64,000 nucleotides of DNA from Sialis fuliginosa. Lineage: Eukaryota > Arthropoda > Insecta > Megaloptera > Sialidae. The DNA is taken from contig OY540809.1 of NCBI GenBank assembly GCA_961205875.1, forward strand, positions 30,826,267-30,890,266. Direction: 5' to 3'. A program made the position numbers and the translations under genes. Shown here in pieces: positions 1 to 10,551 of this stretch (position 1 is the first letter of the stretch; each line of letters opens with the position of its first letter). The notes under the pieces are model-generated. The model did not search any database and was not told where the DNA came from. It saw only the letters and a program-made list of their open reading frames with translations.

Positions 1-440
1 CAAATCGCCCCCTGTCACAGATGGAGGGTTGTAACTGGTCTCATTGGATCCGGCGGGAAAAATACTATAGGATTCTAGGGGGATGGGGGGCAAAACAACC
101 CTTTATCTAGCACAGGAGTCGAGATATTTATGATTTTCTGTAATGAATACCATAAGTAGCGAAACAGAAAAATTCAATATTTACAATAAATACTGCATAT
201 AAACATAAGATATTATTATTTAATTTAATAGAATGAAATAAAAAGTTCAGGCATGTATTAAGTGATATTTTAGGCCCGTATTGTTAAAACAACAAATACA
301 CATATATTAAATAGAAACCTTGTTTATTATTTAGTCAATTAAAAATAATTGTACAGAACCATATTGAGTGATTTTTGAGGCCCGTGTATTAAACTAATTA
401 ATAAACTCGCCTCTGTCACGTGATGAAAGAATGTAATATA
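1..440 (-). repeat. Satellite-like ~405-bp repeat unit, inverted copy
   Basis: This is the reverse complement of the direct units that follow at about 736-1540. Shared landmarks are the tract around GTGACAGGGGGCGA, GGATCCGGCGGGAAAAATAC, GACTCCTGTGCTAGATAGAG and CACGGGCCTCAAAAATCACT. The unit carries no ORF. Because it is inverted relative to the next copies, positions 1-1540 form a long imperfect palindrome. Another unit lies at 58690-59130 inside a DNA element, so this may be transposon-derived satellite. Confidence 0.85.
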
Positions 441-499
441 ACATTGTTTTACATTGAACTGTTTACCATAAATTGAACGCAAATCGATTAAATAATATT

Positions 500-1790
500 C
501 AATGTTTCTAAATAGTAGGTATACGTGAATTTGTTATTTTAAGAATACAGGCCTATATTATCACTTGATATACATCTGTACATTTTTAAAATTTATTTAA
601 TTTAGTAATAATATCTAAGGTATATTATTATTGTGTAAGAGGTGGATATTGATTTTGTTTCTTTTTCACTATTTATTCATTATAGAAAATCGTAAATAAC
701 ACGTCACCTATACGAGTAAGGGGGTTGTTTTTAATTAGTTTAATACACGGGACTCAAAAATCACTCAATACGCTTCTGTACAATTATTTTTAATTGACTA
801 AATTATAAACAAGGTTTCTATATATGTATATTTGTTATTTTAACAATACAGACCTAAAATATCACTTAATACATGCCTGAACTTTTTTTTTCATTCTATT
901 AAATTAAATAATAATATCTTATGTTTATATGCAATATTTATTGTAAATATTGAATTTTTCTGTTTCGCTAATTATGGTATTCATTACAAAAAATCGTAAA
1001 TATCTCGACTCCTGTGCTAGATAGAGGGTTGTTTTGCCCCCATTCCCCTAGAATCCTATAGTATTTTTCCCGCCGGATCCAATGAGACCAGTTACAATCC
1101 TCCATCTGTGACAGGGGGCGAGTTGTGAGTTTATTAATTAGTTTATACACGGGCCTCAAAAATCACTCAATACGCTTCTGTACAATTATTTTTAACTGAC
1201 TAAATTATAAACAAGGTTTCTATATACATATGTGTATTTGTTGTTTTAACAATACGGGCCTAAAATATCACTTAATACATGCCTGAACTTTTTATTTCAT
1301 TCTATTAAATTAAATAATAATACCTTATGTTTATATGCAGTATTTATTGTAAATATTGAATTTTTCTGTTTCGCTACTTATGGTATTCATTACAGAAAAT
1401 CGTAAATATCTCGACTCCTGTGCTAGATAGAGGGTTGTTTTGCCCCCCATACCCCTAGAATCCTATAGTATTTTTCCCGCCGGATCCAATGAGACCAGTT
1501 ACAACCCTCTATCTGTGACAGGGGGCGATTTGTGAGTTTTTTAATTAGTTTAATACACGGGCCTCAATAATTACTCAATACGCTTCTGTACATTTTTTTT
1601 TTAATTGATTAAATAATAAATAAGGTTTATATATATTATTTATATGTAATGTGTATTTATTATTTTAATAATTTGGGCCTAAAATCTAACTTAATACGCA
1701 TCTGTACATTTTTTTTAATTCTTAAAATTAGAAAACAAGGTTTCTATATAATAACATATTATATAATATTTTCATAATTGATTTGACCTT
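500..1790 (+). repeat. Satellite-like repeat, direct tandem units
   Basis: A divergent partial unit (about 500-735) is followed by two well-preserved units (about 736-1132 and 1133-1540) and a degraded partial one to about 1790. The period is about 400-407 bp. Each unit begins near TTAATTAGTTTAATACACGG, passes through a C-rich stretch next to TAGAGGGTTGTTTTGCCCCC, and ends near the CTGTGACAGGGGGCGA tract. Identity between the two central units looks above 90 %, while the outer ones are clearly older. No coding potential is seen. Confidence 0.85.
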
Positions 1791-1834
1791 AATACGTATA
1801 AGAAAGTCCAGTGGAGTCTGTGACAATAATAATA

Positions 1835-2275
1835 CATAAATTGTTTTACGATAAATTGTTTTACGATAAATTGTTTTACGATAAATTGTTTTACGATAAA
1901 TTGCTTTACGATAAATTGCTTTACGATAAATTGTTTTACGATAAATTGTTCTACGATAAATTGTTTTACGATAAATTGTTCATACGGTAAATTGTCCATA
2001 CGATAAATTGTTCTTACGATAAATTGTTTTACGATAAATTGTTCTTACGGTAAATTGTCCATACGATAAATTGTTCTTACGATAAATTGTTTTACGATAA
2101 ATTGTTCTTACGGTAAATTGTCCATACGATAAATTGTTCTTACGATAAATTGTTTTACGATAAATTGTTCTTACGGTAAATTGTTCATACGATAAATTGT
2201 TCGTTCGGTAAATTGTTTTACGATGAACTGTTTACGATAAACTGTTTTACGATAAACTGTTTACGATAAATTGAC
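1835..2275. repeat. 15-bp minisatellite (ACGATAAATTGTTTT)n
   Basis: About 28 tandem copies of a 15-bp unit run through this stretch. From about 1980 the array takes on a higher-order pattern: variants with CATACGGT, TTCTTACGAT and TTTTACGAT recur together about every 60 bp, suggesting later amplification of a four-unit block. The open frame across it (repeated FIVKQ) only reflects a period divisible by three. Confidence 0.95.
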
Positions 2276-2283
2276 CGCAAATC

Positions 2284-3062
2284 ATTAATAAGTGTTATCG
2301 ATTTCCAATATCAAACAATAATAATTTAGACCAGGGGTGTATGGGGCCAGTAGGCCCGCCGATTTTAATCTAGTATTTTTTAGTTCTTTAATATTTTCCG
2401 GAATTGGTAACTTGTAGTAGATTAGACACAAAATACATATAAATATATTTTGTTGGTTTGTCATAGAATCAACCGTTTTCGAGAAATATCGAAAAAAAGT
2501 ACCTACTGCAGAATTTTACTTAATACGGATGCTTCAAATTACACAAAATAAGTTATATTCTTATTCTATAATTAAAAATAAGATAAAAAGTTAATGCAAG
2601 TATACCTCCAAAAATGCATTTTTTTTAACAAATAGTCATTTATAGTTTCGATTTTTAGTCATGTTAGTAAAATTTGAGTAACAGTTATACAACTAGCTAT
2701 AACTCTATGATGACAAGTATTAGGAGGTATTTTTATATTATGTATTTTTATATTTTTATTTTGTTTTTAATCATAGAACCAGAATATAAACTTATTTAGT
2801 GTAATTTGAAGCATCCGTATTACGTAAAATTTCGCAATACTTCATTTTTATCGATATTTCTCAAAAACGGTTGACTCTATCACAAATGAACAAAGTATAT
2901 TTTTGTGTATTTTGTGACATTTAATCTTCTACAAGTATCCAACTCAGGAAAAAATTAAAGAACAAAAAAGTAGTAGATAAAAATCGGCGAGCCCACTGGT
3001 CCCATACACCCCTGGTCTAAATTATTATTATTTGATATTGGAAATCGATAACACTTATTAAT
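2284..3062. mobile_element. Fold-back DNA element (arms ~350 bp)
   Basis: Both ends read ATTAATAAGTGTTATCGATT and its complement, and the arms pair for about 350 bp. Recognisable blocks in both arms are GACCAGGGGTGTATGGG and AATACGGATGCTTCAAATTA. There is no ORF. The left end abuts the minisatellite. I could not define a target-site duplication. Confidence 0.85.
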
Positions 3063-3466
3063 ACTAAACTTTGTATCAAATCTTATAACTGTATCAAAAT
3101 GAGTTCTCTAGATATTAAATAAACACTAATTTGTAGCAAAATTATTGGAAGACTGTAGCTCCCTCACGAAGAATTTTCGAATACATGTTCATTGAAGTTA
3201 TTTGGTAAAAATAACTTCCTCGATCTACTGTAAATTTTTTTTACACTAGCTGTAAGTCAGTCTGTATATGTATACTTTCTACATAGATTATTATCTTAAA
3301 TTAATATACCATTATTTTATATGGTATTTCTTAAATAGCAGAGGCGTAGAGTCCTACATTATATTATAAAAAAATATTATTTTTTACAAATTTTTTTTTT
3401 ACAGTTTCGTAAAAACGCTAATAAATAAGTATATTATTATACTATAAGTGTGTTTATTTTTTTAGA
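3063..3466. other. AT-rich spacer, nothing recognised
   Basis: Low-complexity A/T sequence between two fold-back elements. I see no coding, RNA or repeat signature. Confidence 0.5.
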
Positions 3467-4143
3467 GGTTTGGTCATTGTTTTTTGTAAATTTAAACATA
3501 TTTCTTTAAAATATTATATTTCAGACGTTTCGACCTTTGTTAGTCTTCATCAGTGTCTAAAATTTTTTTTATAAAATATAGACATGTTTTACAATATTTG
3601 ACACTAGGAAATGTTTTTATAAAATTTAATTACATATAGAGCAAAATTATAACTAGTTTATAACTTAAATTTCTAAACAATCATTATTAAAATAAATAAA
3701 GCATAATAAGCAAAATATCACAAAAATAAGGTAAAAATTGTGTTTATTTTATTCTTTTAACTATAAATTTATATTAATTATCTTTATATGCTTGATGTTA
3801 AAACTATATATTTTTAATTACATGTTAATTATAAATTAATAAATTCAATTCATTATGTCAATTATTACTAAATAGGCTAATATTTATATTTTATATTACA
3901 ATTTTTATTTATTTTAATAATGATTGTTTATAAATTTAAGTTATAAACTAGTTTTAATTTTGCTCTACGTATATGTAATTACATTTTATAAAAACATTTC
4001 CTAGTGTTAAATACTGTAAAACATGTCATTATTTTATAAAAAATTTTTAGACACTGATGAAGACTAACTAACGTCTGAAATATAATATTTTAAAGAAATA
4101 AATTTATATTTAAAAAAAAAAACAATGACCAAACACATTTAAT
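3467..4143. mobile_element. Fold-back element with CTTCATCAGTGTC motif
   Basis: The left arm (3467-3735) is the inverted complement of 3875-4143. The outer ends share TTTGGTCATTGTTTTTT. Each arm carries CAGACGTT(TCGACC) next to GTTAGTCTTCATCAGTGTC. The left arm keeps the full CGTTTCGACC and the right arm has lost part of it. No ORF is present. Confidence 0.85.
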
Positions 4144-4679
4144 TTAAAATATGGCCATTTACATAAACTCGAAATATATACTATAAGTATCTATATACTT
4201 ATAAGTAAATAATACCTTGTTACCCTTTTTACTTTGTAACTACCAGTACCGCTGTTGTAAAGTTTGAGTTACATATAAACTGTTTGGAAGCTTATTCATG
4301 ATCACATGCATATTTACTTACATTCATTGGAAACAAACGCGATAATCAGATAACCGAATTTCCTCATACCTAGTTGATGATTGCAAGTTCCTGAAGCGAC
4401 CTAGATTACGTACAATGGGAAAGCGCTGCACGACTATCGGCCGAATGCAGGTGTATAAATGATTGTAAGCAGTGACGTTATTTGTTTGAAACAAATGGTC
4501 TAGAAATAGGAAAATACTTTATAAAACTTCTTCCACGGCAGACTAAAAAGAAACGAGAACTTTTGTTTATATCTATTAATTATTATTTTATATTTTACTG
4601 GCATTTTGTACGTGGCATCAAACGTATTATATAAATTTTCAAATTATCAAATAAAGTTATTTAGTTATTCAGGCCCATT
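4144..4679. other. Spacer, nothing recognised
   Basis: Mixed AT-rich sequence with a less AT-rich patch at about 4310-4450. No ORF of note, RNA gene or repeat structure was seen. Confidence 0.4.
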
Positions 4680-5411
4680 ACACGGAGAAAAATGAGACTC
4701 AAAATTTAAGAAAAATTACAGTTCCTAAATAAAAATTTACTATCCGTATTGCAATAATTTACAGACATATTATAAAAATAAAACGGCCAAGTGCGTGTTG
4801 AGCACGCACATAATAGGGTAACGAAGCCATTACGATTTATAAAAGAGTATTTTTAATTTTTTTATAAATTATTCTAGCTACAGTGTTTGTTATAATTTTC
4901 ATTGAAAGTACTAACTAAAAGCTAAATTCTGGATTTTTTTTAGATTTTTTGCATCGAAGGTTTAGAAAGTAGAAGGGGGGCACTATGATAACCACACTGA
5001 AAAGTAAATATATCGTGACTGTAGGGTTAATATCAAAAGGTCATATTACATTTTTTATTGTATTTTAGGAGACTTATCTAAAGACATCCTACTGGATTAA
5101 GTGAAATTTTTTTTTGATATTACTTTTCAGTCTATGGAAGGGGGTCCAAAAAAAATTTTTTTTTCAAAAATCTTATCATTTCTGTTCTTGGGTTATCAGT
5201 CTTCGTCCGTATACAAAATTTCATCTTAATCGGCTTAAAATTTTTGAAGACGGACGGACGGACATGGCGAAACTATAAGGGTTCCTAGTTTTTTACGGAA
5301 TTTTTTATTTAAAAAAACAAAGTGTGTAAATTAATATTGCAATACGGATAGTAAATTTTTATTTAAGAATTGTAATTTTTCCTAATTTTTGAGTTCCATT
5401 TTTCTCCATGT
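4680..5411. mobile_element. Fold-back element carrying a nested repeat
   Basis: The ends share ACA(C/T)GGAGAAAAATG. The arms, about 85 bp long (4680-4764 and 5327-5411), meet around TTTACTATCCGTATTGCAA. The centre is occupied by a separate repeat (4787-5307). No clear target duplication is visible. Confidence 0.75.
4787..5307 (+). repeat. Interspersed repeat starting AACGGCCAAGTGCGTG
   Basis: The block begins AAAACGGCCAAGTGCGTG and ends near AAGGGTTCCTAGTTTTTTAC, after a GACGGACGGACGGAC run. From memory, repeats with this head (CGGCCAAGTGCG) and a GACGGACGGAC/GGGTTCC tail are common in insect genomes. I cannot verify the family. It sits inside the fold-back element, so it arrived later or is part of it. 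Confidence 0.6.
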
Positions 5412-7035
5412 TGGAAAAAGTTATAATTAAATTTTATTATTCCTCTATCACTCAGCTCAATTGTCCACATGGTCAGGAGTGATTTAGACTAGGCAAATAC
5501 ATAGGTATATGTGATGATTTTTTTAAAGCTGTATTCGCTGTTATTATACTATTTATAGCTTCAATTTAAGAATTCCATTTTTTATCAAGGAACAATGTGA
5601 AAATTTGCAGGTTAAAAAATGTACCTAGTCAATTTATGATAAGATTTACAATTATTCTCTTTTTGTTTTAATCAACATCTAATGATATTAATTTGAACCC
5701 TAATAAAACTCAGCGAAATCGGATAACTACAAATTTATATGAAAATTTACAGTTTATTTAAGATTTTTTTCATATTTTAGAAAAATGTAATCGTGAAATA
5801 AATAAATAATAATAGTATGTTAAGTCTGGAAGTTCAAAAAATATCTGCTAAGAAATGTCACAATAGCTACACTGACTTATAATATGTGTTGTATTTTAAT
5901 TATTTTATTCAAAGGTATGACTTTTTTTGTAAAATAAAATGATGAGTTCTGATTAATTAGGTTACATCTTTAATCAAGATAAAATTTGGTAAGTTTGCAT
6001 TAAAAAATGAGATGCATATTTATTTATGATGATGATGATGAGATGTATTTCTTATCGGCTGGATTACACCTTTTCTAACAGCTCAGTGGTTTAGTATATT
6101 TATTAATATCTGTGACAATCAGTGACAATTTTGTTTGTTGAAATTGAATATTATTTATTTATTTCAGAAAAATTATATCTGTAGGTAATACATAAAATAT
6201 AATATTAACGTATTATGATAAATGTACTATTTATTATTTGTGGAATACTTTTTTCAGTTTTTGTATTTATTTATTCTTTTGTGACGGATCTATTTAAGAA
6301 AATATAATTATTAAGTGAGGTTATGTCATTTATTTATTATGTTTTTAATCACTATTATTACTAGTAATATCCATTTTTAACAAAAAATACGAGTAAGTAT
6401 ATGGAAATAAAGCCGTTTTTTAAAAAAAAAGATCCTTTAAAAAATTAATTGACAAAGTTGACAACCTTAATAATAAATATGTTTTTAAAAGTTTAAGGGG
6501 TGTGCATTTTATGGTCAAGCCATGCTATTTTATTATTAAGCTATACTTATAATTGCATAAAACTAATTTGATTAGTTAATAAATTTAATAACAATAGTCT
6601 AACCAGTGTCCATTACTAGTGTTTCACAATTAAGCGCCAGTACTGCAGGGTTAATAATAAAGTATCTGAAATATACATATATAGGTATATACTTAAAATA
6701 CATACCGATCCCGGGTGATTGGGTTTTGACAGCAAGAACGTTTGGATCCCATCAAGTATGCTGCCCATTAGACAGTTTAATTTATTCATATACAATTATA
6801 CAAGCAGTAGATACAACAATGTTGTTTTGTTGATATATTATTTGCTGCAGTTATACGATTGCATTATTCTTGAATAATTTGTTCACTTTGGATTTGCATT
6901 GTTGTGAATGAAATTATTTAAATGCTATATAATCATTAATCTGTGTACTTACTTTTACTCGTTTATTGATTTAATAGTATTGTTGTTAATACAATTAAAA
7001 CTTTAGTGAGTGCTCGCTTTTGGATTTTGATTTGT
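5412..7035. other. Intergenic AT-rich stretch
   Basis: No gene is supported. The only structured item is the short dispersed motif at 6026-6094, described separately. The frame starting at 6606 (75 codons) has no recognisable domain. Confidence 0.45.
6026..6094 (-). repeat. Dispersed GAGCTGTTRGAAAAGG motif with trinucleotide tail
   Basis: On the minus strand this reads ACCACTGAGCTGTTAGAAAA, then a block ending AATCCAGCCGATAAG, then CATCATCATCATCAT. Four related copies occur at 9893, 12859, 17333 and 31099. A fixed 3' block followed by a variable trinucleotide repeat is SINE-like. The family is not recognised. Confidence 0.6.
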
Positions 7036-7043
7036 ATTGTGTT

Positions 7044-7318
7044 TAGGGTGACCAGATTTTAGTTTTGTAAACCCTGACATGTAAATGAAGACCTCTCTTT
7101 TATTTTATTTTTATTTTATTCTTTTTATTTTTACTTTCATAAAATTTATTACCCTAATCTGCACTTTTGCGCCTCCTGCTCTATTTTCGACGACTTTTTT
7201 TTTGGTCATTATTTTTTGCAAAACCAAGAGAAATTGCATCGAAATCCTGAACCCGGATATCGAGTATGCAAACCCTGAAACTCCGGATCAAAACCTGAGA
7301 CCTGGTCAGGTCACCCTA
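7044..7318. mobile_element. hAT-type MITE (275 bp) with perfect 8-bp TSD
   Basis: The termini are TAGGGTGACC and GGTCACCCTA. The element is flanked on both sides by ATTGTGTT (7036-7043 and 7319-7326), a perfect 8-bp duplication as made by hAT transposases. The interior open frame (from 7085) is hydrophobic and low complexity, with no transposase signature, so this is non-autonomous. The TIR/TSD combination gives a strong class call. Confidence 0.9.
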
Positions 7319-7412
7319 ATTGTGTTTCATATACATAATTATCGACTTACAATTAGTTAGTAGTCATTGTAGCATTGTCAGTTTATATTAATATATATAT
7401 TAATCTCATTTT

Positions 7413-7582
7413 GCCCGTCCTTTTCACTCAATGGTATCTAGGCAAGTGGGGTGTCAAAATGTAGATCTCAATTAGTAGAACTTGACACTTTTTTATATTT
7501 GGTTCTAACTAAAAAATGCACCTGTAAGTGATTCCAAACATTCCACGTTTTACGTACTACGGAACCCTTGCCCGAATTATTA
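7413..7582 (+). repeat. Terminal fragment of the GGGTTCC/CCCGAATTATT repeat family
   Basis: It matches the 3' part of the fuller copy at 33577-34607. Shared landmarks are ATCTAGGCA, GTCAAAATGTAGATCTCAAT, AAAAATGCACCTGTAAGTG and TACGGAACCC, ending CTTGCCCGAATTATTA. The palindromic CATACACTCGTGTATG block near this end is missing here. It is 5'-truncated. Confidence 0.75.
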
Positions 7583-7716
7583 GTATTTATTTTTGCAATT
7601 AAGAATTTTAAAGCTTTTAACTCAATCATCGCGATTAGACCTTCACTTTATATATTTAATTTATGTTGTTATAAATATAATTATTTCACATTGTAAATTA
7701 GTTAACTTATGGTACC

Positions 7717-7771
<55 letters not shown>

Positions 7772-9256
7772 CATCTTTATTCTTTTAGCAATTTACACTT
7801 GCATAGAATGAGTTTTTTTGTTATTAATAAATAAATTTCGTACACTCGTTTGAATATTTTTTTCGGTTATATTAATGTTCGATCGGAATTTTGAATATTT
7901 TTGTTTTTGTTTTTTTGACATGTCACAAACGCAGAAATTGCAGAGGTGTGTATAAAATTTTCTCAAATTAAGCAATTCAATTCTATTAAATTAATTTTAC
8001 AATTAAATTGTGTACATATTTGTAAAAGGACACTAAAGCTTTCTTGGTTTTTGATTTTTCGCCTTTGTGCATTTATGTTATAAGCATAAATCATAACTTT
8101 TTTTACAAAAAGCCACCAGCTGATAATAACAATATTTTGCATGCGTGGAGGTCGCAAATGCGTGCTTTGCGGACAATTGTAATTATAGCAATAATTTTAA
8201 TGAATGTCGGTGTATGTAGTATGTTCTGACGAGGACGAAAGATAAAGATTTTTTAATTTCATGTATGTACCTACATATACATACACTTAATGAATATTGT
8301 GTTCCTAACATAATTAACCAAAACGTGTTTGAAATTACTGACAATTTAATTGGACACTACTATTTTACTAGTTATTTTTTATTATTAGTCTTTTTATTGT
8401 GATTGATAAAGATAACAATTTAAGCGTACACTATTTTAGTTTATTGTTTTTTTTGGAATTGATGGGTTACTTTTTTGTAATTCTCATGAACTCATGTTAC
8501 TAATAAAACAGCTACCTCTTTATTAAATCAATTTTATTACCAAAATTCGCAAATATAGTATATATTTTTTAAATTATAGCCATTTATTTTGTATATGTTT
8601 TTTCTCTAGTTATGAACAACGTAGCCAGACATAAACACTAGCTTATTATTACAAAATGATATGTAGTATAACACAAACGTTATGAAATAAAGAGTCGTAA
8701 AATTTAAAACAATGTATATAATAGTATTTACACAAGAAAATACACTTTTTTGATGGTATGCCGAATCGCGATAATTATTTGTCCACTGTTTAAAAAAAAT
8801 GATAAATTATCATAAAATCACACTGTAAGATAGTTAAATGTATATATATATAGATTAAAATTCAGTACAGGCAGTAATCAAATATCAACATATATGTATG
8901 TTTAATTCCGTATATTTAATTAAAAAACGTTCAACACTGGGGTATTGTTCAACTGGTGCCAGTACCTTAATACAATATTTACATTTGGGGTTGGGGCATG
9001 ATCTAATGAGAGTTAAAACGAACGTAAATATTATTGCATAAAACGAAATTATAATGCTGAAAATTTAAAATGTTATTGCTTAGAATACTATTTTAAATGT
9101 CACATTTTATGCTTAGTATAACGCTCAAAATTTAAAATGTTATTGCTCAAAAACATTACATTTAATGCTCAAAGTGTATAAAATAATGCGCGCTTGAATG
9201 CTACCCAATGATTAACATTAATAAAGTTTCATTTTAGTTCATTAGTTTCAGTTAGT
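7583..9256. other. Intergenic AT-rich stretch
   Basis: No gene is supported. Apart from the microsatellite, 9053-9170 holds a weak ~70-bp imperfect duplication (TTTAAAATGTTATTGCT occurs twice). Short frames at 7793-8229 overlap on both strands and look random. Confidence 0.45.
7719..7770. repeat. (AAT)n microsatellite
   Basis: About 17 uninterrupted ATA/AAT units. Confidence 0.97.
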
Positions 9257-9495
9257 TAGTAGCTCAGCGTTTCTCAACCTTTTAGTATTTGCGACCCAAT
9301 TTTCAATAACAATTTTCATCGCCCCCCCCCCCCCTCCCTCATAGAATAGTTTTATTAAACCTTCTTTCGAAAAACTTTGCTCTGCAAGACAGGGCCAAGG
9401 GAGCCACTAATAATTATTAATCTTGTTTTTAATTTAATATTGATAAGTTAATTATTAAATGCATTATGCAGTACTGATACAATCCAATTTATAAG

Positions 9496-10534
9496 CAGAG
9501 CTGTGCATAAGTACAAAAAAATGTACTTAAGTACAAGTACAATTACTTTACAAAATAATGTACTTAAGTACAAGTACAAGTACATTGCCAAAAAATGTAC
9601 TTAAGAATAAATACAAGTACTTTATCACAAAAATGTACTTAAGTACAAACACAAGTACTTTTTGTAATTGCAATTACAATTACATTTGTTGTATATTTTT
9701 TCTTCACTGTTTTAAAAAATATTATACTTCAGTGCAGTAATGCCTATTTTCGCGTCGCCCCAGCCCTAAGTATTTTTTAGATCCTTTGGGTGAGAGATAA
9801 ATCGATAAATGTCGCTACATACATAGAACAGAATTTCCAAACAAGTAATTTTAAGTTAAAATCTTTCTATACACAAATAATAAATTAATAAAAACCACTC
9901 AGCTATTGGAAAATGGAGCAATCCAACCGACAAAACTATAAAACCATTATCATTATAAAAATTTTAACGTACAACGTACCTACATAATGTCCATAGTCCA
10001 TACCTACTTTATTTTTATTTAATTTAATAAGCATGAAACAAAGAAACCGTTGTTAAACAGGGGGTTACATATAAAAAATAATACCAGAATCGCAAAAACT
10101 GTTTTTTCAATAAAGGCGTTTGTACGTACATAGAAGTTATTTATATACCTGTATATCACCTATTTATTTAAAAATGACAACTAAAATCAATTATAAAATA
10201 TAAACTTACATTTATATTTCGTTATTAGACTGCAATTGAATACCTTATCTTGCACTTTTTTAACGAAAAACAAAGTTTCTATTTCTATATTTACAATTGA
10301 AAAAGTACTTAAGTACATTTGTATGTATTTAAGTATATTTTCAAGTACACAAGTACAATTACTTTCAAATAAACGCATTTAAGTACAAGTACAAAGTACT
10401 TTTCCAAAAAAGTGTTTAAGTACAAGAACAAAATATTTTTGTTAGGTAAAGTACTTAAGTACAAGTACAATTATTCAAAAAAAGTACTTAAGTGCTTGCA
10501 CTCGAATACTTGTACTCGAGTACTCACAGCTCTG
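9496..10534. mobile_element. hAT-type MITE rich in TACTTAAGTAC palindromes
   Basis: The termini are CAGAGCTGTG and CACAGCTCTG. Both flanks are TTTATAAG (9488-9495 and 10535-10542), a perfect 8-bp duplication. Both subterminal zones (9515-9660 and 10300-10515) are packed with GTACTTAAGTACAAGTAC-type palindromes spaced about 30-40 bp, which may be transposase-binding repeats. It is inserted in the larger hAT element. No transposase is seen; the frame at 9558 only translates the repeats. Confidence 0.9.
9893..9940 (+). repeat. Dispersed GAGCTGTTRGAAAAGG motif, copy 2
   Basis: It reads ACCACTCAGCTATTGGAAAA then GCAATCCAACCGACAA. This is a diverged copy of the motif at 6026-6094, located inside the hAT MITE and without an obvious tail. 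Confidence 0.5.
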
Positions 10535-10551
10535 TTTATAAGTGTATTGTA

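Noticed and set aside
1-1540. Possible CRISPR-like or rDNA spacer array.
   Set aside because: Units are ~405 bp with no spacers of fixed size, one is inverted, and there is no rRNA sequence; this is eukaryotic satellite-like repeat.
1772-1999. Open frame with repeated FIVKQ.
   Set aside because: It is a translation of the 15-bp minisatellite; the repeat period is a multiple of three so stops are avoided by chance.
7085-7360. 91-codon frame beginning in a hAT MITE, hydrophobic N-terminus like a signal peptide.
   Set aside because: It crosses the MITE right end and TSD, and its hydrophobic part is a T-rich low-complexity tract.
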